Assembly: GCF_900166665.1 (NCBI RefSeq) | Contig: NZ_LT800494.1 | Span: 86,459-150,458, forward strand | DNA from: Cytobacillus gottheilii | Lineage (GTDB): Bacteria; Bacillota; Bacilli; Bacillales; Cytobacillaceae | Direction of reading: 5' to 3' | Length of the DNA stretch: 64,000 nucleotides | Shown here: positions 32,190 through 42,845 of the stretch, one piece after another | Numbering within the stretch: the first letter of the stretch is position 1 | Layout: every line of letters begins with the position of its first letter | Program-made: the position numbers and the translations under genes | Notes under the pieces: model-generated | Seen by the model: the letters and a program-made list of their open reading frames with translations, nothing else | The model's database searches: none | What the model was told of the DNA's origin: nothing

Positions 32190-32717
32190 ATGATGAACCG
32201 AGTTGTTCTTGTCGGACGGTTGACAAAGGATCCGGATTTACGCTATACGCCGAATGGTGTTCCAGTTGCCACGTTTACACTTGCCGTGAATCGTACTTTT
32301 ACGAATCAGCAAGGTGAACGGGAAGCAGACTTTATCAATTGTGTTATCTGGAGAAAGCCAGCTGAAAATGTAGCAAATTTCCTTAAAAAAGGAAGTTTAG
32401 CTGGAGTTGATGGGCGTATTCAGACACGTAATTTTGAAGGCCAGGATGGAAAACGTGTTTATATCACAGAAGTTCAGGCAGAAAGTGTGCAGTTCCTTGA
32501 GCCAAAAAACAGCTCAGGCGGCGGCGGTGGCAGATCCGAGCAATATGGCGGCGGATACGGCAGCAGCCCAAGGGAACAGCAGGATTTCCCATTCGGCAAT
32601 CAGAATCAGCGTCAGCAGGATAATCGCAATAATAACCAAGGCTATACGCGGGTGGATCAGGATCCGTTTGCAAATGACGGTCAAATAGACATTTCAGATG
32701 ACGATCTTCCATTCTAA
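32190..32717 (+). CDS. ssb: Single-stranded DNA-binding protein SSB
   Basis: A 175-residue SSB: N-terminal OB fold ([44 protein letters not shown]), a Gly/Gln/Asn-rich flexible linker from about residue 107, and the acidic interaction tip ISDDDLPF that binds partner proteins. The ATG at 32190 follows GAAGGGAG; the next ATG codon is adjacent. Placement between rpsF and rpsR is universal in Bacillus. Confidence 0.98.
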   Translation: MMNRVVLVGRLTKDPDLRYTPNGVPVATFTLAVNRTFTNQQGEREADFINCVIWRKPAENVANFLKKGSLAGVDGRIQTRNFEGQDGKRVYITEVQAESVQFLEPKNSSGGGGGRSEQYGGGYGSSPREQQDFPFGNQNQRQQDNRNNNQGYTRVDQDPFANDGQIDISDDDLPF

Positions 32718-32739
32718 TATAAACTTGGCATACAGTTAA

Positions 32740-33006
<267 letters not shown>

Positions 33007-33015
33007 TTGAACTTC

Positions 33016-33056
33016 AAAGCAGTGTAGAGTTTCGGTCTCTATGCTGCTTTTTTATT
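33016..33056 (+). terminator. Intrinsic terminator after rpsR
   Basis: 14-bp stem with one mismatch (AAAGCAGTGTAGAG with CTCTATGCTGCTTT), 7-base loop and T-run. Confidence 0.92.
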
Positions 33057-33285
33057 TGTACATTTAGATATCAGCATCATTTTTAAAAGCATGATTACAT
33101 CATGCCTGTTCACGTGTTGAAACTCACTAAGCTAATTGATTGAGATGTTCTGCGTATCAATGGGAAATAATGAATGATGAAATCAAAAAATGGTCCTTCT
33201 CAGCATGTTGGATCGGCAAGGTTGAATGCGGTGATAAATGTAGCTACAATAGTTCTTATGGAATAGCTGTTTAAAGAGGTGGAAA

Positions 33286-34227
33286 ATGAAGAATGTACAT
33301 AAGCTAACGGAAGGTGCCGTATTCTTGGCGATCTTCGCCGTTTTATTAATGATAACCATCTATGTGCCGGTAATTGGTGCAATAGTTAATTTTGTACTGC
33401 CGGTGCCGTTTATGATGATTGCCGCAAAGCATGCTAGAAAGGATGCACTCCTGTTCTTTATTGCCGCGATCCTGATTTCCTTTATTACAGGAACTATTTT
33501 TGCGGTGCCTGTCACGCTTTTATTTGGTTTAACAGGACTTGTGATCGGGGATTTCCTTAGAGAGAAGAAAACCCGTTTAGAAACTTATATTGCTGGTTCT
33601 CTAGCATTCCTGCTGGCTACGCTGGGGATATATGCGGTTTCTGTTCTATTGATGGATATCAATTTTGTGGAAGAAAGTATATTGGTCATGAAAGAATCAA
33701 TGGCGATGGTAAAAGATATGATGGCGGTGATGGGGCAAGAAGGGGATGAGCTATTCGAACAACTTGATGCAGGAGTTGAAATGATTCAGACATTAATCCC
33801 AACTCTACTGATCATGTCTTCATTTCTAACTGTATTTTTCCTGCAGCTCATTGCATTTCCGATTATGAAACGATTTGGTGTGGAAATTAGTAAATCTAAG
33901 CCGTTTAGAGAGCTGTCATTCCCAAAAAGTATTTTATGGTACTATTTGCTTGCTGTCATTGCCTCTTTGCTCTTTCAGCCTCAAGAAGGAAGTTATTGGT
34001 TTTTGGCACTTGTAAACTTAACCTATATTCTTCAGATTTTTATGGTCATACAAGGGTTCTCTCTCGTTTTTTATTATAGTTATAAGAAGGGGCTCCCAAA
34101 TGCTTTCCCGATCATAGCTGTCGTACTTTCGCTATTATTGCCGATTCTCCTTTATATTGTGAGATTATTAGGTATAATTGACTTAGGGTTTGGATTAAGA
34201 CAAAGAGTAGAAAGCAGAGATGTTTAG
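33286..34227 (+). CDS. yybS: DUF2232 membrane protein YybS
   Basis: A 313-residue membrane protein with about eight hydrophobic segments. It begins KLTEGAVFLAIFAVLLMITIY, with the ECF-S-like fold suspected for DUF2232, and FVLPVPFMMIAAKHARKDAL follows. AGAGGTGG precedes the ATG. It lies 11 bases before gdpP, the conserved yybS-gdpP-rplI-dnaC order of B. subtilis. Function unproven. Confidence 0.92.
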   Translation: MKNVHKLTEGAVFLAIFAVLLMITIYVPVIGAIVNFVLPVPFMMIAAKHARKDALLFFIAAILISFITGTIFAVPVTLLFGLTGLVIGDFLREKKTRLETYIAGSLAFLLATLGIYAVSVLLMDINFVEESILVMKESMAMVKDMMAVMGQEGDELFEQLDAGVEMIQTLIPTLLIMSSFLTVFFLQLIAFPIMKRFGVEISKSKPFRELSFPKSILWYYLLAVIASLLFQPQEGSYWFLALVNLTYILQIFMVIQGFSLVFYYSYKKGLPNAFPIIAVVLSLLLPILLYIVRLLGIIDLGFGLRQRVESRDV

Positions 34228-34238
34228 GAGCTGAAAGG

Positions 34239-36212
34239 ATGCCTTCATATTTAGAAAAGCGGTCCATCCGCTATCCGATTTTTGGATTAATGGGCGTAAC
34301 AGCGGTGCTTCTTGGGATATTAGCATATTACAATTGGATCATCGGTCTTATAGCATTACTTATTGCAATTCTTCCTTTTTATTTTCTGTTCAAGCTAAAT
34401 AATGAACAGATCAAAGAAACGGAGGAATATATTTCAACTCTGTCCTATCGGGTAAAAAAAGTTGGAGAAGAGGCATTAATGGAGATGCCAATTGGCATTA
34501 TGCTCATTAATGATGATTATTTTGTTGAATGGACGAATCCATTCCTTGCTACTTGTTTTGATGAAGATACGCTTGTGGGCAGATCGCTCTATGATGTAGC
34601 GGATTCACTTGTTTCTATTGTGAAGCAAGAGGTAGAGAGCGAAGTGATTACACTTCATGACCGGAAGTTCCGTGTCATTCATAAGCCAGAGGAACGTCTG
34701 CTGTATTTTTTTGATGTAACAGAACAGACAGAAATTGAAAAGATGTATGAGGCGGAAAGAACGGTTCTAGCTATCATCTTTTTAGATAATTATGATGATC
34801 TTACTCAAGCGATGGATGATCCGACAAGAAGTAGTCTTAACAATCTTGTCACGTCCATTCTGAATCATTGGGCAACAGAAAACGGAGTCTTTTTGAAGCG
34901 TGTGTCTTCAGAACGTTTCATTGCTGTTTTTAATGAAAACATCCTGCGCCTTTTAGAAAAAGGGAAATTCACGATATTAGACGAGGTCAGAGAAACGACC
35001 GCAAAACAGAATGTGCCGCTTACCCTTAGTATAGGGGTTGGCACAGGCGTCTCAAGCTTGCCTGAATTAGGTACACTGGCACAGTCCAGTTTAGACCTGG
35101 CTTTAGGTAGAGGCGGCGACCAGGCGGCGATTAAGCAGCCGAATGGGAAAGTGAAGTTCTTCGGAGGGAAAACCAATCCGATTGAAAAAAGAACAAGGGT
35201 GCGTGCGAGAGTTATCTCACATGCGTTAAAAGAGCTGATTGCTGAAAGTGATAAGGTAATCATAATGGGTCATAAACGCCCCGATATGGATGCGATCGGC
35301 GCGGCTATAGGCATTCAGAAGGTGGCGCAAATGAACCAGCGTGAAGGCTATATCGTCATGAATGCGCAAGAAATTGACATGAGTGTACGCAGGCTTATGG
35401 GTGAAATTGAAAAGAATGAAGCCTTGTTCTCTAAATTTATTACACCTGAGCAGGCGATGGAAATGGCTACAGATGATACATTATTAGTGGTTGTTGACAC
35501 GCATAAGCCTTCTTTAGTGATTGAAGAAAAGCTGCTTGCGAAAATCGATCATGTAGTTGTCATTGACCATCACCGCCGAGGCGAAGAATTTATAGCGAAT
35601 CCGCTTCTTGTTTATATGGAACCATATGCTTCTTCAACAGCTGAGCTCGTAACAGAATTACTTGAATATCAGCCGAAAACGAGCAAAATTGAAATGCTTG
35701 AAGCGACAGCTTTATTGGCTGGCATCATTGTGGATACAAAAAGCTTTTCATTGCGTACAGGTTCACGTACCTTTGATGCGGCCTCCTATTTGCGTGCGTT
35801 AGGAGCAGATACGGTTCTTGTTCAAAAGTTTTTAAAAGAAGATGTTGATACGTATATTAAGAGAGCTAAATTAATTGAGACGGTTTCTTTTTATCGAGAT
35901 GGCCTTGCTATCGCAAAGGGAGATCCAAACCAGGAATTTGATCAGGTACTCATTGCCCAGGCAGCGGATACCTTGCTTACTATGGATGGAGTGGTGGCAT
36001 CCTTCGTCATCTCTTATCGCTCCGACCATATTATTGGTGTCAGCGCTCGATCGCTCGGCGACGTGAATGTACAAGTTATTATGGAAAACTTAGAAGGCGG
36101 CGGGCACTTGACAAACGCAGCCACCCAGCTTCAGGATGTTTCTATTAATGATGTTGAAATCAAACTTAAAGAAGCAATTGACGATTACTTTGAAGGGAGA
36201 AAGAACGAATGA
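34239..36212 (+). CDS. gdpP: Cyclic-di-AMP phosphodiesterase GdpP
   Basis: Membrane-anchored c-di-AMP hydrolase of 657 residues. Two membrane segments (about 11-30 and 33-51), a PAS-like domain (about 80-165), a degenerate GGDEF domain (about 172-305), a DHH domain with metal ligands H345, D349, D351 and D420 and the DHH triad 443-445, and a C-terminal DHHA1 domain with GGGH. By controlling c-di-AMP it influences potassium transport, cell-wall stress and beta-lactam tolerance. GAGCTGAAAGG precedes the ATG. The stop overlaps rplI (ATGA). Known as yybT in B. subtilis. Confidence 0.97.
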   Translation: MPSYLEKRSIRYPIFGLMGVTAVLLGILAYYNWIIGLIALLIAILPFYFLFKLNNEQIKETEEYISTLSYRVKKVGEEALMEMPIGIMLINDDYFVEWTNPFLATCFDEDTLVGRSLYDVADSLVSIVKQEVESEVITLHDRKFRVIHKPEERLLYFFDVTEQTEIEKMYEAERTVLAIIFLDNYDDLTQAMDDPTRSSLNNLVTSILNHWATENGVFLKRVSSERFIAVFNENILRLLEKGKFTILDEVRETTAKQNVPLTLSIGVGTGVSSLPELGTLAQSSLDLALGRGGDQAAIKQPNGKVKFFGGKTNPIEKRTRVRARVISHALKELIAESDKVIIMGHKRPDMDAIGAAIGIQKVAQMNQREGYIVMNAQEIDMSVRRLMGEIEKNEALFSKFITPEQAMEMATDDTLLVVVDTHKPSLVIEEKLLAKIDHVVVIDHHRRGEEFIANPLLVYMEPYASSTAELVTELLEYQPKTSKIEMLEATALLAGIIVDTKSFSLRTGSRTFDAASYLRALGADTVLVQKFLKEDVDTYIKRAKLIETVSFYRDGLAIAKGDPNQEFDQVLIAQAADTLLTMDGVVASFVISYRSDHIIGVSARSLGDVNVQVIMENLEGGGHLTNAATQLQDVSINDVEIKLKEAIDDYFEGRKNE

Positions 36213-36658
36213 AAGTAATATTTTTAAAAGATGTAAAAGGTAAAGGCAAAAAAGGCGAAGTGAAAAATGTTGCAGATGGTTATGCACAAAACTTCCTAAT
36301 TAAAAATGGTCTTGCAGTTGAAGCAAACCAATCAGCTGTCAGCACACTAAATGCTCAGAAGAAAAAAGAAGAAAAGGTGGCTGCTGAAGAATTAGAAAGT
36401 GCAAAAGAACTAAAAGAAACAATCGAAAAGCTAACGGTTGAATTTTCAACCAAAGCCGGAGAAGGCGGCCGATTATTTGGTTCAATTACAAGCAAGCAAA
36501 TTGCAGAAGAACTTCAGAAAAAACACCAAATTAAAATCGACAAACGTAAAATTGAACTAAATGACGCCATCCGTTCATTAGGATATACAAAGGTTCCGGT
36601 TAAACTTCATACTGAAGTGACAGCGACTCTAAATGTCCATGTAAAAGAAGCAAACTAA
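36209..36658 (+). CDS. rplI: 50S ribosomal protein L9
   Basis: A 149-residue protein with the L9 N-terminal domain ([30 protein letters not shown], quoted only to [11 protein letters not shown]), a long lysine/glutamate-rich connecting helix (about 41-75) and the C-terminal domain. It starts within the gdpP stop (ATGA overlap) behind GGGAGA, so it is translationally coupled to gdpP. Confidence 0.98.
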   Translation: MKVIFLKDVKGKGKKGEVKNVADGYAQNFLIKNGLAVEANQSAVSTLNAQKKKEEKVAAEELESAKELKETIEKLTVEFSTKAGEGGRLFGSITSKQIAEELQKKHQIKIDKRKIELNDAIRSLGYTKVPVKLHTEVTATLNVHVKEAN

Positions 36659-36700
36659 TATTGGAAATACAGAAATGAAATAAACATGTTACAATAGATT

Positions 36701-36748
36701 AGTCCTAAAAAATGTGATCGGTTCCGGCTGGTCACATTTTTTAGGACT
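36701..36748 (+). terminator. Long perfect hairpin after rplI
   Basis: A perfect 17-bp stem, AGTCCTAAAAAATGTGA (36701-36717) with its exact complement (36732-36748), and a 14-base loop. The inner part GTGA...TCAC followed by ATTTTTT is a standard intrinsic terminator; the A-run on the left makes it potentially bidirectional. The complement extends beyond what termination needs. Confidence 0.82.
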
Positions 36749-36828
36749 TAAAATGGCTATTTACGTCCTTTATATATAAATTTGTTAATGATTTTGTAGA
36801 TTTTTAGCGCCTAATTCTTCATATTCTT

Positions 36829-36860
36829 CTCTGACCGAGCAAGGCGCTTCCGCATTTCAA
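36829..36860 (+). repeat. Family A repeat remnant
   Basis: CTGACCGAGCAAGGCGCTTC followed by CGCATTTC matches the 3' end of family A elements, 17 bases before the dnaC start. The 5' half is missing. Confidence 0.7.
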
Positions 36861-36876
36861 ATTAGGGGGTTTTATT

Positions 36877-38241
36877 ATGAATGAAGCATATGCTGATCGT
36901 CTCCCTCCGCAGAATATGGAGGCCGAACAAGCTGTATTAGGAGCCATATTTTTGGAGCCTTCCTCCCTTACTCTAGCATCTGAAATTTTAATTCCAGAAG
37001 ATTTTTACCGGGCAGCACATCAGAAAATATTCAATGTCATGCTGAAGCTGAACGATGAAGGAAAAGCAGTCGACCTCGTCACCGTTACAGAGGAATTGAA
37101 CGCAGCCAAGCTGCTGGAGGATACAGGCGGCGTCAGCTATTTAAGTGAGCTTGCCGGCTCTGTGCCAACAGCTGCCAACATGGAGTATTATGCAAAAATA
37201 GTAGAGGAAAAATCACTGCTGCGGAGATTGATTCGCACAGCTACCAATATTGCGCAAGACGGCTATTCCCGTGAGGATGAGGTTGAATCTTTATTAGGTG
37301 AAGCGGAAAAAAGTATTCTTGAAGTGGCACAGCGCAAAAATGCAGGTGCTTTTCATAACATCAAGGATGTACTTGTCCGCACCTATGATAATATTGAAGT
37401 CATGCATAACCGCAAGGGTGATATTACCGGGATTGCGACTGGCTTCGCAGAACTGGATAAAATGACTGCCGGGTTCCAGCGTAATGACTTAATCATTGTG
37501 GGTGCCCGTCCTTCCGTTGGTAAAACAGCCTTTGCCTTGAATATTGCCCAAAACGTAGCTGTAAAAACGCAAGAAAATGTGGCTATCTTTAGTCTCGAGA
37601 TGGGTGCAGAGCAGCTTGTTATGCGTATGCTTTGTGCCGAGGGAAATATTGACGCACAGCGCTTGCGGACAGGTTCCCTCACAGACGATGACTGGGGCAA
37701 GCTTACAATGGCGATGGGAAGCCTATCAAATGCGGGTATTTTTATTGATGATACGCCTGGTGTCCGTATTACGGAAATTCGTTCAAAATGCCGCCGCTTA
37801 AAGCAAGAACATGGTCTTGGCATGATTCTAATCGATTACCTTCAGCTCATTTTAGGTAGCGGACGCTCAGGCGAAAACCGCCAGCAGGAAGTTTCTGAAA
37901 TCTCCCGTTCCCTAAAGGCTTTAGCGCGTGAGCTGCAAGTGCCTGTTATTGCCTTATCACAGCTCTCCCGTGGTGTGGAGCAGCGTCAGGATAAACGGCC
38001 AATGATGTCTGATATCCGTGAATCGGGAAGTATTGAGCAGGATGCCGATATTGTTGCCTTCCTGTACCGTGATGACTATTATGATAAAGAGTCTGAAGAC
38101 AAGAATATTATCGAGATCATTATCGCGAAACAGCGTAACGGCCCAGTCGGAACCGTTCAGCTAGCGTTCGTAAAAGAGTATAATAAATTCGTAAACTTAG
38201 AGAAACGCTATGATGATGCATACGCGCCGCCTGGTGCATAA
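36877..38241 (+). CDS. dnaC: Replicative DNA helicase (DnaB family, DnaC in Bacillus)
   Basis: Hexameric fork helicase of 454 residues. The N-terminal primase-interacting domain starts LPPQNMEAEQAVLGAIFLEP. The RecA-like domain has Walker A GARPSVGKTAFALN, Walker B MILIDYLQLI and the arginine-finger region SGSIEQDADIVAFLYRDDYY (partly quoted). AGGGGG lies before the ATG. In B. subtilis nomenclature this gene is dnaC; elsewhere it is dnaB. It closes the yybS-gdpP-rplI-dnaC cluster. Confidence 0.98.
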   Translation: MNEAYADRLPPQNMEAEQAVLGAIFLEPSSLTLASEILIPEDFYRAAHQKIFNVMLKLNDEGKAVDLVTVTEELNAAKLLEDTGGVSYLSELAGSVPTAANMEYYAKIVEEKSLLRRLIRTATNIAQDGYSREDEVESLLGEAEKSILEVAQRKNAGAFHNIKDVLVRTYDNIEVMHNRKGDITGIATGFAELDKMTAGFQRNDLIIVGARPSVGKTAFALNIAQNVAVKTQENVAIFSLEMGAEQLVMRMLCAEGNIDAQRLRTGSLTDDDWGKLTMAMGSLSNAGIFIDDTPGVRITEIRSKCRRLKQEHGLGMILIDYLQLILGSGRSGENRQQEVSEISRSLKALARELQVPVIALSQLSRGVEQRQDKRPMMSDIRESGSIEQDADIVAFLYRDDYYDKESEDKNIIEIIIAKQRNGPVGTVQLAFVKEYNKFVNLEKRYDDAYAPPGA

Positions 38242-38271
38242 AGGGATCAGTTCAAAACTGATCCCTTTTTG
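38242..38271 (+). terminator. Intrinsic terminator after dnaC
   Basis: Perfect 11-bp stem AGGGATCAGTT / AACTGATCCCT with a 3-base loop and TTTTT, starting at the dnaC stop. Confidence 0.92.
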
Positions 38272-38286
38272 TTTGCTATTTTCATA

Positions 38287-38332
38287 TATTACGAACGTAT
38301 TTTAATATTTTTATAATAAATGTTCGTGTTTT
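38287..38332 (+). promoter_or_regulatory. Inverted PurBox-like pair upstream of purA
   Basis: ACGAACGT (38291-38298) and ACGAACAT on the opposite strand (38327-38320) are two inverted copies of the CGAAC core of the PurR box, with AT-rich flanks, ending just before the purA -35. B. subtilis purA is repressed by PurR through such paired boxes. Spacing between cores (25 bases) is slightly larger than the usual 22-23, so the call is moderate. Confidence 0.6.
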
Positions 38333-38333
38333 G

Positions 38334-38363
38334 TTGACTTTTAACCCGTATTATTGATAAAAT
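38334..38363 (+). promoter_or_regulatory. purA promoter (sigma-A type)
   Basis: -35 TTGACT (38334-38339), 18-base spacer, -10 TAAAAT (38358-38363), about 48 bases before the start codon. Confidence 0.75.
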
Positions 38364-38411
38364 TAGTTTGTTTGAAAAGGGATTTAAGTTAACCTCGGAG
38401 GTGCATGTTAA

Positions 38412-39704
<1,293 letters not shown>

Positions 39705-39722
39705 TAGCAGGTACGACCTTTA

Positions 39723-39753
39723 GGCCAGAGGGGAGCTCTCTCTGGTCTTTTTT
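39723..39753 (+). terminator. Intrinsic terminator after purA
   Basis: Stem GGCCAGAG / CTCTGGTC with a 9-base loop followed by TTTTTT. Confidence 0.88.
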
Positions 39754-39804
39754 GTGTGTGGTATCGGAGCATACGGATCGGGTCGTCCCTCTAGTTGGAG
39801 GTTT

Positions 39805-39913
39805 GGCGGATAAATTTTTTACAGCGGATATATCAAAATAACGGCGGAAATAGTGGTTTTTTCGGCGGATATTTTCCCTGGACGGCGGATAGACAGTTTT
39901 TTTGTGGCGGCAA
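39805..39913 (+). repeat. Array of six GGCGGATA-type direct repeats, about 20-bp period
   Basis: Copies start at 39805, 39823, 39843, 39864, 39884 and 39906 (GGCGGATA three times; AGCGGATA, GGCGGAAA and GGCGGCAA as variants). Spacers are AT-rich and unlike each other, several with T-runs. The steps of 18-22 bases average about two helical turns, putting all copies on one DNA face. The remaining purA-tRNA gap (39,705-40,206) shows no gene. Confidence 0.75.
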
Positions 39914-40206
39914 ACGGGTAAAATGTGACGACAGTAATTTATATTCCAATCTCATTGGGTGATAGGAGTTAAAAAGCGAGTAATATGTTCAAAATATTGC
40001 ATGATTTGAAGCTATTCCCGTAAATTTTTACGATATATCCTTAAAAGAGGCATTTTATCAAAAATAGTAGTCTTTAACGCAAAAACTCTATCTTTTTCCG
40101 TAAACAACATAAACTGTGTGAGTAACGAAAATTTATTTTAAAAAACTATTGTCTATTATGCAAGGCTATGATATTATAAAAAGCGTCGCCAATGAGCATT
40201 ATTCAT

Positions 40207-40282
40207 GAGCCATTAGCTCAGTCGGTAGAGCATCTGACTTTTAATCAGAGGGTCGAAGGTTCGAGTCCTTCATGGCTCACCA
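40207..40282 (+). tRNA. tRNA-Lys (TTT)
   Basis: Full cloverleaf: acceptor GAGCCAT / ATGGCTC, anticodon loop CTTTTAA with anticodon TTT, T loop TTCGAGT, and an encoded CCA end. First of four tRNAs downstream of purA, corresponding to the trnY group of B. subtilis. Confidence 0.97.
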
Positions 40283-40298
40283 TCTTCACTAATAATAT

Positions 40299-40370
40299 GG
40301 CCCCTTGGTCAAGCGGTTAAGACACCGCCCTTTCACGGCGGTAACACGGGTTCGAATCCCGTAGGGGTCA
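40299..40370 (+). tRNA. tRNA-Glu (TTC)
   Basis: Acceptor GGCCCCT / AGGGGTC, anticodon loop CTTTCAC with anticodon TTC, T loop TTCGAAT. The 3' CCA is not encoded (TCG follows the discriminator A), so it depends on CCA-adding enzyme. Confidence 0.97.
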
Positions 40371-40440
40371 TCGGCATTTGGCAGCTGGGAGCAGACCGAC
40401 AAGAGCGGTCAGTCTCTCAGACGCCATATAAAAATTAAAT

Positions 40441-40517
40441 GGTCCGGTAGTTCAGTTGGTTAGAATGCCTGCCTGTCACGCAGGAGGTCGCGGGTTCGAG
40501 TCCCGTCCGGACCGCCA
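40441..40517 (+). tRNA. tRNA-Asp (GTC)
   Basis: Acceptor GGTCCGG / CCGGACC, anticodon loop CTGTCAC with anticodon GTC, T loop TTCGAGT, discriminator G and encoded CCA. Confidence 0.97.
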
Positions 40518-40538
40518 TTTACATAATTAAAAATGTAT

Positions 40539-40611
40539 GGCTCAGTAGCTCAGTCGGTAGAGCAAAGGACTGAAAATCCTTGTGTCGGCGGTTCGATTCC
40601 GTCCTGAGCCA
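40539..40611 (+). tRNA. tRNA-Phe (GAA)
   Basis: Acceptor GGCTCAG / CTGAGCC, anticodon loop CTGAAAA with anticodon GAA, T loop TTCGATT. CCA is not encoded. A strong terminator follows within 10 bases, closing the tRNA operon. Confidence 0.97.
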
Positions 40612-40617
40612 TCTCAA

Positions 40618-40652
40618 AAAAAGCTGCCTTGAAACAATCGAGGCAGCTTTTT
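40618..40652 (+). terminator. Terminator of the tRNA operon
   Basis: Perfect 12-bp stem AAAAAGCTGCCT / AGGCAGCTTTTT with an 11-base loop. Confidence 0.93.
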
Positions 40653-40913
40653 GCATTTAAGCACTAAATTTTTTAAAAGTGAAAGATTACAGTCCATAAT
40701 TTAAAACAGTTTCGAATCTTAAAATCCACTCTTCGACAAGACTTATACGCCATAAAAGTAATAAAATGTCAGTTATTATACAATTTTGTTACATTATCGC
40801 GTCTGCTCTTTTTTAGGTAGATTCATATGGTAAAGTATAGGGGTGTGAAATTTTAGTAGATACATAGAACTATGTGTTTGGAGATTTGTTACAGTAGTCT
40901 AGGAGGAGTCACA

Positions 40914-42386
40914 ATGTATAATTGGAAAGAATCCATAACTACATATACAGTACAAACAACAGGGAAAATGTTCAGTCAGCTAAAACGTCTTTGTGTTACG
41001 GCTCTAGCCGCAGGAGCAGTTACCTTGGCTGCGGGTTCCGCTGCATATGCAGATGAGAATGAGTTAACGACTGTTTATTACGTATATATGGATCATGAAT
41101 ATATTGGTACCGTTTCAGATAAAAACTTAATAGAAGAAAAAGTAAAAAGACAGCTGGAAAGCTTGGAAAGCGAGTATAGTGACTTAGATGCTACCTTGAA
41201 GTCACAAGTTTCTTATATTCCTGAACAAGTATTTGCTTCCAAGGCCAATACTGATGATGAAGAAACTGCAGAGAAGATTAATACCTCAATAGCAGTAAAG
41301 GCGGAGGCATCTGCGATCGTTCTTGACGGTGAACAAGTTGCTTATTTACCTGATGAAAAGCAGGCAGAAGAAGTGCTAGAGCAACTTAAGCTCAGCTATG
41401 TATCCGAATCAGATCTGCGGGCAATAGAGGTAAGCGCAGCAGCTAATGAACCTTTACCCGCTCTTGAAGAAGATCAAACCCGAGTTGTAGATGTTTCTTT
41501 TACAGAGAATGTTGACGTCTCACCAGAAACAATAGCACCGGCTCAATTAATGACCGTTAAAGAAGCAGTCACGTTACTTAAAAAAGGTTCATTAGAAGAT
41601 GAAAAGTATGCAGTAAAAGAAGGGGATGTGCTTGGAAGCATTGCTGGAGCATATGACCTGACAACGAATCAGCTGCTCGAACTAAATCCAGAACTAAAAG
41701 AAGATTCAATCTTAAATATTGGTCAGCAATTGAATGTAACAGTTTTAAAGCCTTTTGTAGATGTGATCGTACAAAAAGAAGCTTTCAGCAAAGAAAGTAT
41801 TGCCTATGAAAATGAAGTAATTGAGGATTCTTCCATGTTCAAAGGCGATACAAAGGTGAAGCAAGAAGGTAAGGAAGGCTCGAGACATGTTACATATGCT
41901 ATAACAGAGCAAAACGGCAAACAAACAGCAAAAGAAGCAGTGAGCGAAGAAATAATCACAGAGCCTGTTAAACATATTGTAGTAAAAGGAACAAAAGTGA
42001 TTCCTTCTCGCGGTGACGGCAGCTTTGTATGGCCGGCATCAGGCGGCTATGTATCAAGTAAGCTTGGCTATAGATGGGGAAAACTCCATAAAGGAATCGA
42101 CATTGCCAGACCTAGCAATCGAACAATTAAAGCGTCAGACAATGGTATAGTTGTATCAGCCGGCTGGGATGGCGGCTATGGCAATAAAATCATCATTGAC
42201 CATCAAAATGGCTATCGTACGGTTTATGCTCACTTAGATTCAATGAGCGTAAGTTCTGGCCAAACGGTGCAAAAGGGATCAGCTATTGGGGTAATGGGTT
42301 CTACAGGACATTCAACAGGCGTCCACCTCCACTTTGAACTATACAAAAATGGCAGCTTGCAAGATCCTTTAAATTACGTTCGATAA
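40914..42386 (+). CDS. Secreted M23 peptidoglycan endopeptidase with LysM and G5-like regions
   Basis: A 490-residue exported cell-wall hydrolase. N-terminal signal sequence (basic KRLC then a hydrophobic stretch ending AAYADE), an uncharacterised extracytoplasmic region with YYVYMDHEYIGTVSDK-type start, a LysM module (YAVKEGDVLGSIAGAYDL...LNIGQQLNV, partly quoted), a G5-like beta region, then the LytM/M23 zinc peptidase domain with HKGIDIA, YAHLD and HLHFEL carrying the metal and catalytic histidines. The ATG at 40914 follows AGGAGGAG; the frame is open to 40872. The position just before walR fits, since WalRK controls cell-wall hydrolases; control of this gene by WalR is inference. Confidence 0.93.
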   Translation: MYNWKESITTYTVQTTGKMFSQLKRLCVTALAAGAVTLAAGSAAYADENELTTVYYVYMDHEYIGTVSDKNLIEEKVKRQLESLESEYSDLDATLKSQVSYIPEQVFASKANTDDEETAEKINTSIAVKAEASAIVLDGEQVAYLPDEKQAEEVLEQLKLSYVSESDLRAIEVSAAANEPLPALEEDQTRVVDVSFTENVDVSPETIAPAQLMTVKEAVTLLKKGSLEDEKYAVKEGDVLGSIAGAYDLTTNQLLELNPELKEDSILNIGQQLNVTVLKPFVDVIVQKEAFSKESIAYENEVIEDSSMFKGDTKVKQEGKEGSRHVTYAITEQNGKQTAKEAVSEEIITEPVKHIVVKGTKVIPSRGDGSFVWPASGGYVSSKLGYRWGKLHKGIDIARPSNRTIKASDNGIVVSAGWDGGYGNKIIIDHQNGYRTVYAHLDSMSVSSGQTVQKGSAIGVMGSTGHSTGVHLHFELYKNGSLQDPLNYVR

Positions 42387-42393
42387 ATGAACT

Positions 42394-42429
42394 AAAAAGT
42401 CTCTAGTAATTGACTGCTAGAGACTTTTT
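42394..42429 (+). terminator. Intrinsic terminator after the M23 gene
   Basis: Perfect 11-bp stem AAAGTCTCTAG-type arm (42396-42406) with its complement (42417-42427) and a T-run. Confidence 0.9.
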
Positions 42430-42530
42430 CTATTAAACAGACGAAAACGCTGCTCAAGAAATGTGGTAAATTAAGTATGAAAGCCGCTAAAAGATGAATT
42501 CAGGCCAGCAAAATGATAAAATTTTATATA

Positions 42531-42652
42531 GAAAAGCGGAAGGCGCTTGCTCAGGGACGACAAGCTTAAGGCGAGATGTACTAAAGGTTGTTCTTTAACC
42601 TTTAGGGCAGATTGACTTAAGACCTCGAGTCCCTAGCGCCTGGAGCTAGACA
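42531..42652 (-). repeat. Family A repeat, copy A4 (long form, inverted)
   Basis: A 122-base element in opposite orientation to A1-A3. Helix 1 GGCGCT (42542-42547) with AGCGCC (42635-42640), helix 2 AGGGAC (42553-42558) with GTCCCT (42629-42634), bulge TGCTC, plus an extra apical arm CTAAAGGTT / AACCTTTAG around 42581-42605. Confidence 0.9.
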
Positions 42653-42656
42653 AAAA

Positions 42657-42778
42657 GAAAAGCGGAAGCGCCTTGCTCAGCCCCGACAAGCTTAAGGCAA
42701 GATGGCTAGAAGGTTGTTCTTTAACCTTCTGGACAGATTGACTTAAGACCACGAGGGGCTAGGCGCTGGAGCTAGACA
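42657..42778 (-). repeat. Family A repeat, copy A5 (long form, inverted)
   Basis: Helix 1 GCGCCT (42668-42673) with AGGCGC (42761-42766), helix 2 AGCCCC (42679-42684) with GGGGCT (42755-42760), same TGCTC bulge, apical arm AGAAGGTT / AACCTTCT. Tandem with A4, 4 bases apart. Helix sequences differ from A4 but pairing is intact. Confidence 0.9.
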
Positions 42779-42782
42779 GATA

Positions 42783-42845
42783 GAAAAGCGGAAGGCGCTT
42801 GCCCAGCCCCGATAAGCTTAAGGCAAGATAAGATGGCTAGAAGGG
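42783..42845 (-). repeat. Family A repeat, copy A6 (truncated)
   Basis: The first half of a third tandem long-form unit (AGAAAAGCGGAAGGCGCTTG, AGCCCCGATAAGCTTAAGG), broken within the apical arm at about 42845. The rest of the gap to walR is AT-rich and must carry the wal promoter, which I could not place with confidence. Confidence 0.85.

Noticed and set aside
39805-39913. Possible CRISPR array
   Set aside because: Repeats are only 8 bases with 10-14-base spacers, variable, and no cas genes are nearby.
40371-40440. Possible extra tRNA or RNA gene between tRNA-Glu and tRNA-Asp
   Set aside because: Only a small hairpin (GACCG...CGGTC) is present; no T arm or anticodon arm can be drawn.
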